The translations under genes and the position numbers were made by a program. From positions 16,342 through 80,341 of the forward strand of contig JBBART010000023.1 of the NCBI GenBank assembly GCA_040399685.1: a stretch of 64,000 bases of DNA, in the 5' to 3' direction. Below are positions 35,424 to 44,159 of the stretch, piece by piece. Position 1 is the stretch's first letter; each line of letters starts with the position of its first letter. The DNA comes from CAIQQQ01 sp040399685. GTDB lineage: Bacteria > Pseudomonadota > Alphaproteobacteria > Acetobacterales > Acetobacteraceae. The notes under the pieces are model-generated. The model ran no database searches. It was not told where the DNA came from and was given only the letters and a program-made list of their open reading frames with translations.

Positions 35424-36676
35424 CCGGCTTCACCCGCAGATCCGCCATCGGCGCACTGGCGATGCCGTTTCTCGCCCGCGCCGCCCATGCCGCTCCGGCC
35501 CGGATCGTCGTCATCGGCGGCGGCTTCGGCGGCGCCAGCGTTGCACGAGCGCTTGTCACGGCAGACCCGGCGCTTTCGGTCACGCTGGTGGAGGCCAACC
35601 CGGTCTACACCGCCTGCCCGTTCAGCAACCACGTCATCGCCGGTCTTCGCCCGATCGTGGCGCAGCGCTTCGACACCACCGGCATCGCGCGCGCCGGGGT
35701 AAGCGTCATCCAGGCCACCGCCATCGGCGTCGATCCGGTGGCGCGCAATGTGGCGCTGCAAGGATTGCCGGCGCTGTCCTATGACCGGCTGGTGCTGTCG
35801 CCCGGCGTGGACCTGAACTTCACCGCCCTGCCCGGCTATACCGAGGCTGCCAGCGAACGCATGCCGCACGCCTGGAAGGCCGGGGCACAAACGCTGCTGC
35901 TGCGCGCCCAGCTTGAAGCCATGCCGGATGGCGGCACGGTGGTGATGTCCGCCCCGCCCAACCCGTATCGCTGCCCGCCCGGGCCGTATGAACGGGCCAG
36001 CCTCATCGCGCATTATCTGAAAACCCAGAAGCCACGCTCGAAGCTGATCCTGCTTGATTCGAAGGATGCGTTCTCCAAGCAGAAGCTGTTCCAGCAGGCG
36101 TGGGCGTCCTTGTATCCCGGCATGCTGGAATGGGTGTCGCTGTCCGATGGCGGCAAGGTGACAGGCGTCGATGTCGCCACCATGACCGTGTCCACCGATT
36201 TCGGCGATCACAAGGCCGATGTGGCCAACATCATCCCGCCCCAGCGCGCCGGCAAAATAGCGGCGTTGGCCGGTGTGGCGGATCGCACCGGCTGGTGCCC
36301 GATCGACCCTGTCACGTTCGAATCCAAGCTCCAGCCGAACATCCACGTCATCGGCGATGCCGCCATCGCCGGGGCCATGCCGAAATCCGCCTTCGCCGCC
36401 AACGCCCAGGCCAAGACCTGTGCTGCCGCCATCCTGCGCGCCCTCAGCGGCGCTGCCCCGGTGGAGCCCCGCCTGCTCAACACCTGCTACAGCCTGGTGG
36501 CCCCGCATTACGGCATTTCCGTCGCCGGCGTGTATCGGCCGATATCCGGCCAACTCACCGATATCGACGGTGCAGGCGGCACCAGCGCGCTCGATGCCTC
36601 ACCCCAAACCCGCGCCATGGAAGCGGAGTATGGCGAGGCCTGGTTCAAGGCGGTCACCTATGAAGCCTTTGGCTAG
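35420..36676 (+). CDS. fccB: Flavocytochrome c sulfide dehydrogenase flavoprotein subunit
   Basis: FccB/SoxF-type flavoprotein of 418 residues that oxidises sulfide (or acts with Sox) and reduces its cytochrome partner. Twin-Arg signal FTRRSAIGALAMP, FAD motif IVVIGGGFGGASVARAL. Key Cys are all present: Cys66 in VYTACPFSN (the covalent FAD Cys; 42 after removing a 24-residue signal), and Cys185 (PYRCPPGP) with Cys356 (LLNTCYSL), matching the redox disulfide. Start overlaps the cytochrome stop; the end overlaps soxX by 17 bp. Confidence 0.9.
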   Translation: MTGFTRRSAIGALAMPFLARAAHAAPARIVVIGGGFGGASVARALVTADPALSVTLVEANPVYTACPFSNHVIAGLRPIVAQRFDTTGIARAGVSVIQATAIGVDPVARNVALQGLPALSYDRLVLSPGVDLNFTALPGYTEAASERMPHAWKAGAQTLLLRAQLEAMPDGGTVVMSAPPNPYRCPPGPYERASLIAHYLKTQKPRSKLILLDSKDAFSKQKLFQQAWASLYPGMLEWVSLSDGGKVTGVDVATMTVSTDFGDHKADVANIIPPQRAGKIAALAGVADRTGWCPIDPVTFESKLQPNIHVIGDAAIAGAMPKSAFAANAQAKTCAAAILRALSGAAPVEPRLLNTCYSLVAPHYGISVAGVYRPISGQLTDIDGAGGTSALDASPQTRAMEAEYGEAWFKAVTYEAFG

Positions 36677-37097
36677 CATGTTGATCGGCGCCCTGCTGCT
36701 CGCACCTCCAGTGCGGGCGGCAGGGCAGATCGACAGGGACAGCATTCCCGTTTCCCTGACCGGCACGCCCGGCGATGCGGCCCGTGGCGGCGCTATCGTG
36801 GGCAACCGGCAGATGGGCCTGTGCGTGCTCTGCCATGCCGGGCCGTTTCCCGAGGAGCGGATCCCCGCCACCATCGGCCCAAATCTCACCGGCATCGGCG
36901 CAAGGCTGACCGAAGGGCAAATCCGCCTCCGCGTGGTCAACGCCCGCCACCTCAATCCGGACAGCGTCATGCCCAGCTATTTCAACACCGCCGGCCAGAT
37001 TCGCACAGCCCCAGCCTTCCAGGGCAAGCCGATCCTGACAGCACCGCAGATCGAAGACGTGGTGGCGTTCCTCACCACCTTGCGGACCGCGCCATGA
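36660..37097 (+). CDS. soxX: Sulfur-oxidising cytochrome SoxX
   Basis: Monoheme subunit of SoxAX, which attaches thiosulfate to SoxY. It has 145 residues: signal peptide (to about 20), CVLCH at residues 55-59, GPNLTGIG, likely Met ligand 104 in DSVMPSYF, and the terminal helix QIEDVVAFLTTLR. ATG 36660 has AAGGCGG upstream; an in-frame ATG at 36678 would shorten the signal. Overlaps fccB and soxY. Confidence 0.92.
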   Translation: MKPLASMLIGALLLAPPVRAAGQIDRDSIPVSLTGTPGDAARGGAIVGNRQMGLCVLCHAGPFPEERIPATIGPNLTGIGARLTEGQIRLRVVNARHLNPDSVMPSYFNTAGQIRTAPAFQGKPILTAPQIEDVVAFLTTLRTAP

Positions 37098-37522
37098 ACC
37101 GCCGCCGTTTCCTCGTCCTGTCCGGCGCAATCCTGCTGCCCGCCATCTGGGCGCCGGCCCGCGCCACACCGGCGGAGGTGAAGGCCGCCATCCGCCGCGC
37201 CGTAGGCGACGCGCCATTGCAACCCGGCCGTGTCAAGCTGGACGTGCCGGTGCTGGTGGAAAACGGCAACGCCGTGGCGCTGGCCGCCAGTATCGACGCG
37301 CTGCCTGGCGAGGTGCGCGCCATGCATGTGTTCGCCGACGGCAACCCGCTGCCCAATGTCGGCTCGTTCCGCTTCGGCCCACGCACCGGCCAGCCGCGCA
37401 TCGCCACCCGCATGCGACTGGCCACCTCCCAGACCGTCATCGCCATTGCCCAGATGACGGATGGCACCTGCTTCACCGACAGCGTGGACCTGCTGGTCAC
37501 GCTCGCCGCCTGCCTGGAGTAG
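37094..37522 (+). CDS. soxY: Sulfur carrier SoxY with altered C-terminal motif
   Basis: Substrate-carrying half of SoxYZ, 142 residues, exported by Tat (MNRRRFLVLSGAILLP). The Ig-like fold core KLDVPVLVENGNAVALAASI and HVFADGNPLPNVGSFRFGP matches SoxY. The carrier Cys normally sits in a terminal GGCGG; here the protein ends LLVTLAACLE, so the Cys is still third from the end but the glycines are gone. ATG overlaps the soxX stop. Whether the swinging arm still works is open. Confidence 0.88.
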   Translation: MNRRRFLVLSGAILLPAIWAPARATPAEVKAAIRRAVGDAPLQPGRVKLDVPVLVENGNAVALAASIDALPGEVRAMHVFADGNPLPNVGSFRFGPRTGQPRIATRMRLATSQTVIAIAQMTDGTCFTDSVDLLVTLAACLE

Positions 37523-37526
37523 CCGC

Positions 37527-37847
37527 ATGGTTCGGGTTCTCATCAACGTGCCCAAGACCGCCCGTCGCGGCGAGGTGATCGAGTTGAAGGTGCTGATCTC
37601 GCACCCGATGGAAACCGGCCAGCGCCGCAACGACATGGGCCAGCCGATCCCACGCGACATCATCCACAGCTTCCGCTGCACCTATAACAACGAATTGGTG
37701 CTGGACGCCGATTTCTATCCCGCCATCTCCGCCAACCCGTTCCTGTCCTTTACCGCGCTGGCCGAGGAAAGCGGGCAGATCGTGATGACGTTCACCGACG
37801 ATCACGGGGTGGAGCAGACGGAAAGCAGGGCGATCACCGTCGCATGA
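37527..37847 (+). CDS. soxZ: Sulfur oxidation protein SoxZ
   Basis: Partner of SoxY, 106 residues, no signal peptide (co-exported with SoxY). VRVLINVPKTARRGEVIELK, the SHPMETGQRRND loop and IIHSFRCTYNNELVLDADF are family hallmarks. ATG 37527 lies 4 bp after the soxY stop; upstream in-frame codons are inside soxY. Confidence 0.93.
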   Translation: MVRVLINVPKTARRGEVIELKVLISHPMETGQRRNDMGQPIPRDIIHSFRCTYNNELVLDADFYPAISANPFLSFTALAEESGQIVMTFTDDHGVEQTESRAITVA

Positions 37848-38596
37848 AAGGCTGGCTCGCCCTCGCCGCACTCATCCTGGTGCACGCAGCCCAGGCCGCC
37901 GAACCGCATTCCGGCTATCAGGACGCCAGCCCCGCCACCCGCGCGATGCAGGACAACGACAGCGAGAACCCCGGCTTCCTATGGGTGCAACAGGGCGAAT
38001 CGCTTTGGTCGACAGCCCCCCAACCCGGCGGCCAAAGCTGTGCCGATTGCCACGGCGCCCCCGCCACTCTTCGCGGCGCAGCAGCACGGTACCCGGCGTT
38101 CGATGCAGGCCTGAAGCGGCCGGTCACGCTGGAACAGCGCGTCAACCTGTGCCGCACCGAGCACCAGCACGCACCCAAACTGCTCCAGGAAAGCGACGCG
38201 CTGCTGGGACTGACCGCCCTGATCGGCCTGCAATCGCGCGGCATGCCGGTCGCTGTGCAAACCGACGGGCCGATGCAGCCTTTCCGCGACGAAGGCCAGG
38301 CGCTTTTCACAACGCGGATGGGGCAGTTGCAACTGTCCTGCAGCCAATGCCACGACCAGTTGGCCGGCCAACGCCTCGGCGGCAGCCTCATCCCGCAGGG
38401 CCACCCGAACGGCTATCCGCTCTACAGGCTGGAATGGCAGTCGATGGGCTCGCTCACCCGCCGCCTGCGCAACTGTCTCACCGGCGTGCGGGCCGAACCC
38501 TTCGCCGCGGATTCGCCGGAACTGGTGGCCATCGAGATCTTTCTCGCCGGCCGCGCCCGTGGGCTTGTGATCGAAACCCCCGCCATCCGACCCTGA
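37844..38596 (+). CDS. soxA: Diheme cytochrome SoxA
   Basis: Catalytic subunit of SoxAX (L-cysteine S-thiosulfotransferase), 250 residues with a signal peptide (1-19). Two heme sites, CADCH (66-70) and CSQCH (166-170), make it the diheme type. The active-site Cys, which carries a persulfide, is Cys211 in RRLRNCLTGVRAEPF. It overlaps soxZ by 4 bp and ends the operon; soxB, soxCD and soxVW are not in the window. Confidence 0.93.
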   Translation: MKGWLALAALILVHAAQAAEPHSGYQDASPATRAMQDNDSENPGFLWVQQGESLWSTAPQPGGQSCADCHGAPATLRGAAARYPAFDAGLKRPVTLEQRVNLCRTEHQHAPKLLQESDALLGLTALIGLQSRGMPVAVQTDGPMQPFRDEGQALFTTRMGQLQLSCSQCHDQLAGQRLGGSLIPQGHPNGYPLYRLEWQSMGSLTRRLRNCLTGVRAEPFAADSPELVAIEIFLAGRARGLVIETPAIRP

Positions 38597-38670
38597 CGCC
38601 TGTTTGCGCGCATGGCATTTTGCGGCAATTTCCCGCACGATAGCCTCGGAATTCAACGGACACGCCGCGC

Positions 38671-40560
38671 ATGCCCCCCCGCAAGACCTTCCCCTACAAG
38701 ACCTCCATCGCCACCGTGTCCCTCAGCGGCTCACTTCAGGAGCGAATGGAGGCCGCCGCCAATATCGGCTTTGACGGCATCGAGATGTTCGAGAACGACC
38801 TTCTCACCTTCGATGGCTCGCCCACCGATATTCGCCGCATGGCCGAGGATCTCGGCCTGGAGATCACCATCTTCCAGCCGTTCCGCGACTTCGAGGCGAT
38901 GCCCGAGCCGCAGCGCAGCCGCAACATGGACCGCGCCGAACGCAAGTTCGACGTGATGGAAGCGCTGGGCACCGACCTCATCCTGGTGTGCAGCACCGCC
39001 CTGCCCATCTCCATCAACGACCCCGCCCGCGCCGCCGCCGATCTGCGCGAGATGGCCGAGCGTGCGGCCAAACGCGGCCTGCGCGTGGGATTCGAGGCGC
39101 TGGCCTGGGGGCGGCACATCAACCGATGGCGACAGGCCTGGGATATCGTGCAACGCGGCGATCACCCGTGCCTCGGGCTGATCGTCGACAGCTTCCACAC
39201 CCTCAGCCTGGGCGACGACCCGTCCGGCATTGCCGACATTCCCGGCGACAAGCTGTTCTTCGTCCAACTCGCCGACGCGCCGAAGCTCAGCCTGGACGTG
39301 CTGTCCTGGAGCCGGCATTTCCGCAACTTCCCCGGCCAGGGCCAGCTTGATGTGGCCGGTTTCCTACGCCCCGTCATCGCCTGCGGCTACACCGGCCCGC
39401 TGTCGCTGGAGATCTTCAACGACGATTTCCGCGCCACCCCCGCCCGCCTGACCGCACGCGACGGCCTGCGCTCGCTGGTGTTCATGCAGGACCAGATCGG
39501 CACCGCCACCCTGCCGCCGCCGCCGGTGTTCGACGGTGTGGAATTCCTCGAATTCGCCGTCGATGACGCGGTTGGTGGCGAACTGGCACGCTTCCTCACC
39601 ACCCTCGGCTTCCGCCATGCCGGCCAGCATCGCTCCAAGGCGGTGTCGCTGTATCGGCAGGGCCGCATCAACCTGGTGCTGAACGCCGAGCAGGATTCCG
39701 CAGCCTCCGAGCATTTCCTGCTGCACGGCCCGTCCGTCTGCGCCATGGCGCTGCGGGTGGACGATGCCAGCCGCGCCCTCACCCGCGCCCGCGCCCTGCT
39801 ATGCCCGGAATGGCAGGAGCCGGTGGGCGCCGGCGAACGCCACATCCCCGCCTTGCGCGCGCCAGACGGCACGTTGATCTATCTCGTCGAGCCCTCGCCC
39901 ACCGGCCGCAGCATCTTCGAGGACGATTTCATCCTCACCGACACCGGCGCCGCGGCCGACCGCCTGACCGAGACCGACCACATCGCCCAGGCCCTGCCCA
40001 CCGGGCGGCTGGACAGCTACGTGCTGTTCTACCGCGCCGTGTTCGGCTTCGATGCCCAGGACACGTTCGAACTGCCCGACCCGTACGGCCTCATCCGCAG
40101 CCGCGCCATGGTGAGTGCGGACGGCACCGTGCGCCTGCCGCTGAACATCTCCGAAAGCCGCGAGACGGCGACCGGCCGCTTCGTGTCCGCCTATGCCGGC
40201 GCCGGCGTGCAGCATATCGCCTTCGCCACCGCCGACATCTTCGACACAAGCGACGAGATGGCGCAGGCCGGATGCGAATTCCTGCCCATCCCGCCCAACT
40301 ACTACGACGATCTGGCCGCACGGCACGGACTGGAGGATGAGTTCCTGGCGCAGTTGCAAAGCCGCAACCTGCTCTACGACCGCGACGACCAGGGCGACTT
40401 CATCCACGGCTTCACCGAAACCTTCGACGACCGCTTCTTCTTCGAAATCGTCCAGCGTCGCGGCTACCAGCAGTTCGGCGCACCGAACGCCACGGTGCGC
40501 ATGGCGGTGCAGGCCCAGCGACGAGAAGCCGCGAAACTTGGGGCGCGGCTGGTACTCTGA
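38671..40560 (+). CDS. quiC: 3-dehydroshikimate dehydratase, TIM-barrel/HPPD-like fusion
   Basis: QuiC1-type enzyme converting 3-dehydroshikimate to protocatechuate in quinate/shikimate catabolism. It has 629 residues: an N-terminal sugar-phosphate-isomerase-like barrel (1-280; SIATVSLSGSLQERMEAAA, VGFEALAWGRHINRW, LGLIVDSFHTLSLG, LSLEIFNDDF supply metal ligands) fused to a C-terminal 4-hydroxyphenylpyruvate-dioxygenase-like half (about 295-605; GVQHIAFATADIF, DRFFFEIVQRRGY). This domain order is known in Pseudomonas QuiC1. No other quinate genes are adjacent. Confidence 0.88.
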   Translation: MPPRKTFPYKTSIATVSLSGSLQERMEAAANIGFDGIEMFENDLLTFDGSPTDIRRMAEDLGLEITIFQPFRDFEAMPEPQRSRNMDRAERKFDVMEALGTDLILVCSTALPISINDPARAAADLREMAERAAKRGLRVGFEALAWGRHINRWRQAWDIVQRGDHPCLGLIVDSFHTLSLGDDPSGIADIPGDKLFFVQLADAPKLSLDVLSWSRHFRNFPGQGQLDVAGFLRPVIACGYTGPLSLEIFNDDFRATPARLTARDGLRSLVFMQDQIGTATLPPPPVFDGVEFLEFAVDDAVGGELARFLTTLGFRHAGQHRSKAVSLYRQGRINLVLNAEQDSAASEHFLLHGPSVCAMALRVDDASRALTRARALLCPEWQEPVGAGERHIPALRAPDGTLIYLVEPSPTGRSIFEDDFILTDTGAAADRLTETDHIAQALPTGRLDSYVLFYRAVFGFDAQDTFELPDPYGLIRSRAMVSADGTVRLPLNISESRETATGRFVSAYAGAGVQHIAFATADIFDTSDEMAQAGCEFLPIPPNYYDDLAARHGLEDEFLAQLQSRNLLYDRDDQGDFIHGFTETFDDRFFFEIVQRRGYQQFGAPNATVRMAVQAQRREAAKLGARLVL

Positions 40561-40570
40561 TGCAGCACAT

Positions 40571-40602
40571 CGGCGCGGGATCGGCCTTGCGGTCCCGCGC
40601 CG
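40571..40602 (+). terminator. GC-rich hairpin after quiC
   Basis: CGGCGCGGGA, a 12-nt loop, TCCCGCGCCG: a perfect 10-bp stem starting 10 bp after the quiC stop. No T-run follows, so it may act as a Rho-type or partial terminator. Confidence 0.6.
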
Positions 40603-41066
40603 TGATGTCACGCGTACAGATACGGAAGTCGTCGAACGCCCCGATGACGTTCCATTCGAAAGTTTCAGTCATTACCTGAAACACAAGACGACCTCGCAGA
40701 GTCAAGGTCGCTTCATATCAACAAACTCTGATTTTATGACTTACTGTTGATGTTACCACGTTTGCTGAAACAGCGCCTTTTGGGTAGGCTCTTAACATCC
40801 AAAAGCGGTAACGTCAGTCAACAACAAAAACGCACATCCTAAAAAAACAAAAACCTTCCAAGAACGATTGGATTTTCGTTCGATGGAAACTTATGGAAAA
40901 ACGGCAACTCAATTCTGACCTGACGCGCCAATCCCTTAAACAGAACATGCTCGCCCTGAACTTGCCCAGTTTCGAATACTTCGAAATACAGTGAAATAGG
41001 CGCTGAAACATAAAGCCCTCTTTCATTTTGCACCTTGTTCACGGCGTTCGAACTGGAGAGATTGCT
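40603..41066. other. AT-rich gene-free stretch before the beta-helix gene
   Basis: About 460 bp of markedly lower GC than the surroundings with no convincing ORF; the short frames here lack an RBS and family resemblance. It contains the inverted repeat GTTTCAG-7 nt-CTGAAAC (40662-40682), a possible operator, and A-runs around 40840-40860. It probably holds a long leader or promoter for the downstream gene and may mark an acquired segment. Confidence 0.5.
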
Positions 41067-42959
41067 ATGGCGACTTTTTATGTATCTCCCACCGGGAGCG
41101 ACACTGCCAACGGAACATCCGCCACCACTGCCTTTGCAACGCTCGCAAAGGCCCAAGCCGCCATGCAGGCCAGCGCAGGGGCGGACACGGTCTATCTCCG
41201 AGGCGGCACCTACTCGACCTCCCTGAGCCTGACAGCAAAAGACTCAAACGAGACCTGGGCGGCCTATGCTGGCGAAACGCCGATCATCACGGGCGGGTCA
41301 TCTGTGACCGGATGGACAGCAGGCGCAAACGGCATCTGGACAGCCCACGTGGCCTTGTCTGACGTCCAGCAACTGGTCGTCAACGGCGTTCCCCAGCATG
41401 AGGCACGCTTCCCGAACTACGATCCGGCGGACCCGCTGCGCGGCGGGTGGGCCTGGTCAAAGGCGCTTCCGGCGGGCAGCAACGCCTTCACGCAGATGGC
41501 CTATGACAAAACGGCCTTTCCAGCAGGCACGCTGATTGCCGGCGAAAAAGTCGTTGTTGTGGATGATGCCGGATATTCCAGCAACGTGATGACGATCAAG
41601 TCGATCAACGCGACAACCGGCGTCATGACCTTCACGAACGGCACCGACTACGAGCACGGCCCGGGCGCCCGATTCTATGTGGAAGGCGGCTCGGCGCTGC
41701 TGAACCAGGTGGGGGAATGGTCCTACGACAAGGCCTCGCAGACCTTGCGCTACATGGCGCCCGCCGGATTCAACGGCACCGGCGTTGTGGCGGCAGGGCA
41801 GAAGGGAAACCTGGTCACCGTCAACGGCGCCTCCAACGTCAACTTCAACGGCATCACGTTCAACAACGTCGGCACCAACACGGGCTATGCCGACACCACG
41901 CCGGCCGCGATCGATGTGGTCAACAGTTCAGGCATCGGCATCACCAAGGACAATTTTGCCAACGTAGCAACCGGCGTTCGGATCGACGGCAGCCACGCCG
42001 TCACTGTGTCAAACAACACGATGAACAACATCCTGTCATCGGCCGTCGACATCACCGCCACGTCTTACCAAAACATCATCTCCGGCAACAACATCAACAA
42101 CAGCAACACCCTGTATTTCCAGAACGGGGCGGTGCAGATCACCGAAAGCTGGGGCAACACGGTCAGCCATAACCTGATCCAGAACACGTCCCGGTTCGGC
42201 ATTGCCGAAGTCAACTACGACCCCGCGATGAAGTCCGGCGGCAACACCTTCTCCAGCAACGTCCTGCTGCACACCGGCCAGCAAACAACAGATGTCGGCG
42301 CCATCTATGTCATCTCGGGCAGCGACAACACCGCCCTCGGCGACACCATCAGCGGCAACACCATCGTCGACACCGGCGGCCTGACGGGAACGCCGAGCGG
42401 CACGTTCGTCACCGGACAAGACTTCTCCAACGGCGTCTATCTGGACGACAACGCCAGCGGCGCGTCGGTGATCGGCAACTTCATCTACGGAACCGGCGAA
42501 AGCGGCGTCAAAATCCACGGCGGCATCAATGACAAGGTCACCAACAACGTCATCCTGCATGCCGGACAATGGAGCATCGAGACGCTGGGCGTTGATCAGA
42601 CGATGACGGGCACGGATATCAGCCACAACCTGCTGGATGTTTCCACCTCCACAGAATCGCCCATCGCGCTCGACACCACCTTTGTCAGCCCAACCGCCAG
42701 CCACAACAACGTCATCCTCAACCCCACAGGCAAGGCGCTGCTGAACTACGGCGAGCAGTCATGGGCGCAATATCTGCAAGCCGGCGGCGAAAAGGGCACA
42801 GTGTCCTTGGCAAAGGCCGGCTTCACCAACCCCAGCACCGGCGACTTCTCGTTCGTGTCCACATCGGGCGCGCTGGCGAGTGGCATGACGCAGCTCGCAT
42901 GGACCCAGATGGGGCCATCGGGCTGGTCCTCCATCCCGCACAGCACGCTGTTCACCTGA
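41067..42959 (+). CDS. Right-handed parallel beta-helix repeat protein
   Basis: A 630-residue protein starting TFYVSPTGSDTANGTSATTA, the typical opening of DUF1565/pectate-lyase-fold proteins. Residues about 270-560 are full of short coils rich in Asn, Gly and Val (VSNNTMNNI, ISGNNINNS, SHNLIQNTSRFG, SNVLLHTG) forming a solenoid. No signal peptide is visible, so export, if any, would be type I or another leaderless route. It may be a polysaccharide lyase, epimerase or glycosidase; the active site is not recognised. RBS GGAGAG lies 6 bp before ATG 41067. Confidence 0.8.
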   Translation: MATFYVSPTGSDTANGTSATTAFATLAKAQAAMQASAGADTVYLRGGTYSTSLSLTAKDSNETWAAYAGETPIITGGSSVTGWTAGANGIWTAHVALSDVQQLVVNGVPQHEARFPNYDPADPLRGGWAWSKALPAGSNAFTQMAYDKTAFPAGTLIAGEKVVVVDDAGYSSNVMTIKSINATTGVMTFTNGTDYEHGPGARFYVEGGSALLNQVGEWSYDKASQTLRYMAPAGFNGTGVVAAGQKGNLVTVNGASNVNFNGITFNNVGTNTGYADTTPAAIDVVNSSGIGITKDNFANVATGVRIDGSHAVTVSNNTMNNILSSAVDITATSYQNIISGNNINNSNTLYFQNGAVQITESWGNTVSHNLIQNTSRFGIAEVNYDPAMKSGGNTFSSNVLLHTGQQTTDVGAIYVISGSDNTALGDTISGNTIVDTGGLTGTPSGTFVTGQDFSNGVYLDDNASGASVIGNFIYGTGESGVKIHGGINDKVTNNVILHAGQWSIETLGVDQTMTGTDISHNLLDVSTSTESPIALDTTFVSPTASHNNVILNPTGKALLNYGEQSWAQYLQAGGEKGTVSLAKAGFTNPSTGDFSFVSTSGALASGMTQLAWTQMGPSGWSSIPHSTLFT

Positions 42960-42970
42960 CCGAAACAACA

Positions 42971-43000
42971 GACTCGCCGGCGCCCAAGCGTCGGCGAGTC
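42971..43000 (+). terminator. Hairpin after the beta-helix gene
   Basis: GACTCGCCGGCGC, loop CCAA, GCGTCGGCGAGTC: a 13-bp stem with one G-T wobble, 11 bp past the stop. No T-run follows. Likely transcription terminator. Confidence 0.65.
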
Positions 43001-43073
43001 GCTCCATGAGGAGGCACATAGCCGCCCTGCACAGAAAGATTCGTGGAGAAATTGACCTACGTTTTAAAACTGC

Positions 43074-43089
43074 CTATTAATTTTAATAG
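43074..43089. promoter_or_regulatory. AT-rich inverted repeat upstream of small ORF
   Basis: CTATTA-ATTT-TAATAG is a perfect 6-bp inverted repeat in the 265-bp gap 42960-43224. It could be an operator or part of a promoter for the gene at 43225; nothing else is seen in the gap. Confidence 0.25.
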
Positions 43090-43224
43090 CGCAGGAGAAT
43101 GATGGAATGCCCCGCCGTGCCACCTGTCCAAGCTTCCGGACCATCGCTGGACTCTGATCCAGCGCACCACAGCCGCGACACCAATTGACCGGGCGCCCTC
43201 AGCGCCGCCCGGAGGCAGGGCACC

Positions 43225-43422
43225 ATGCACGCATCATCTCATGTCATCGAAGTGGCCGGCGTTTTCGCCGGCGCCGCCGTCCGCGTGGCCAATCACTACC
43301 GCTTCGTCGCCGTCGACCCGCGGGTTGAGGAACTGGATCTCAGCGACTGGCCAACATTGCCGGACGTCCACCGCGTCGTGCGGCATCTGCTGGTCAACGG
43401 GCGCCTGCCACAACGCGCCTGA
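43225..43422 (+). CDS. Small hypothetical protein
   Basis: A 65-residue protein with a strong RBS (GGAGGCAGGG, 4 bp before the ATG). The pattern HVIEVAGVFAGAAVRVANHY, FVAVDPRVEELD and a C-terminal helix VVRHLLVNGRLP reads like a compact folded protein rather than a random frame. No family is assigned. It converges on ssuB with 8 bp between stops. Confidence 0.55.
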   Translation: MHASSHVIEVAGVFAGAAVRVANHYRFVAVDPRVEELDLSDWPTLPDVHRVVRHLLVNGRLPQRA

Positions 43423-43430
43423 ACACACCA

Positions 43431-44156
43431 TCAGGCCGCGTGTTCAAGCTCTGTCTCCACGCCCAGAATCCGCAGCAACGCCTGCCGCAGTTCGGCAAAA
43501 CGCGGATGCGCGTGGCGACGCGGGTGCGGCAGGTCCACCCGGATATCGGCAACCAGACGCCCCTGCGCCAGCACCACGCAGCGATCCGCCAGCAAGACGG
43601 CCTCATCCACGTCATGCGTCACGATCAGCGTGGTGGGGGCATGGGCGCGCCATAGCTCGGTCACCAGACCATGCATGCGGATGCGGGTCAGCGCGTCCAG
43701 GGCTGCGAACGGTTCGTCCAGCAGCAGCAACGCCGGTTGGCGCACCAAGGCGCGCGCCAGCGCCACACGCTGCGCCTCGCCGCCAGAGAGTGTGGCGGGC
43801 CAGGCATCCAGATGCCGCTCCAGCCCCACTTCCCGCAGCGCCGTCTGGGCGCGGGCGCGGATGTCATCACCGCCAAGGCCCAGCGCCACGTTGCGCCACA
43901 CCTGTTTCCACGGCAGCAAACGCGGCTCCTGAAACACCACAGACACCGGGCGCGGCAACACGATCTCGGCGTCGGACGGCGCCGGGTCGAGCCCCGCCAA
44001 GGTGCGGAGCAATGTGGTCTTGCCAGAGCCGCTGCGACCCAGCAGGGCCACCCGCTCACCCGCGGCCAGATCCAGATTCAGCCCATCCAGCACAACACGG
44101 TCACCGAACCGACGGGTGAGGTTGCGCACGCGCACAGCGGAGGAGGCTTCAGACAT
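43431..44156 (-). CDS. ssuB: Sulfonate/nitrate-type ABC transporter ATPase (SsuB-like)
   Basis: ATPase of the SsuB/TauB/NrtD group, 241 residues. Walker A LLGRSGSGKTTLLRTLAG, FQEPRLLPWKQVWRNV, signature LSGGEAQRVALARALV, Walker B LLLLDEPFAALDALTR, His switch VTHDVDEAVLLAD. It starts 3 bp after the permease stop. The substrate is inferred from family only; no binding protein is adjacent. Confidence 0.85.
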   Translation of the reverse strand: MSEASSAVRVRNLTRRFGDRVVLDGLNLDLAAGERVALLGRSGSGKTTLLRTLAGLDPAPSDAEIVLPRPVSVVFQEPRLLPWKQVWRNVALGLGGDDIRARAQTALREVGLERHLDAWPATLSGGEAQRVALARALVRQPALLLLDEPFAALDALTRIRMHGLVTELWRAHAPTTLIVTHDVDEAVLLADRCVVLAQGRLVADIRVDLPHPRRHAHPRFAELRQALLRILGVETELEHAA

Positions 44157-44159
44157 GGC

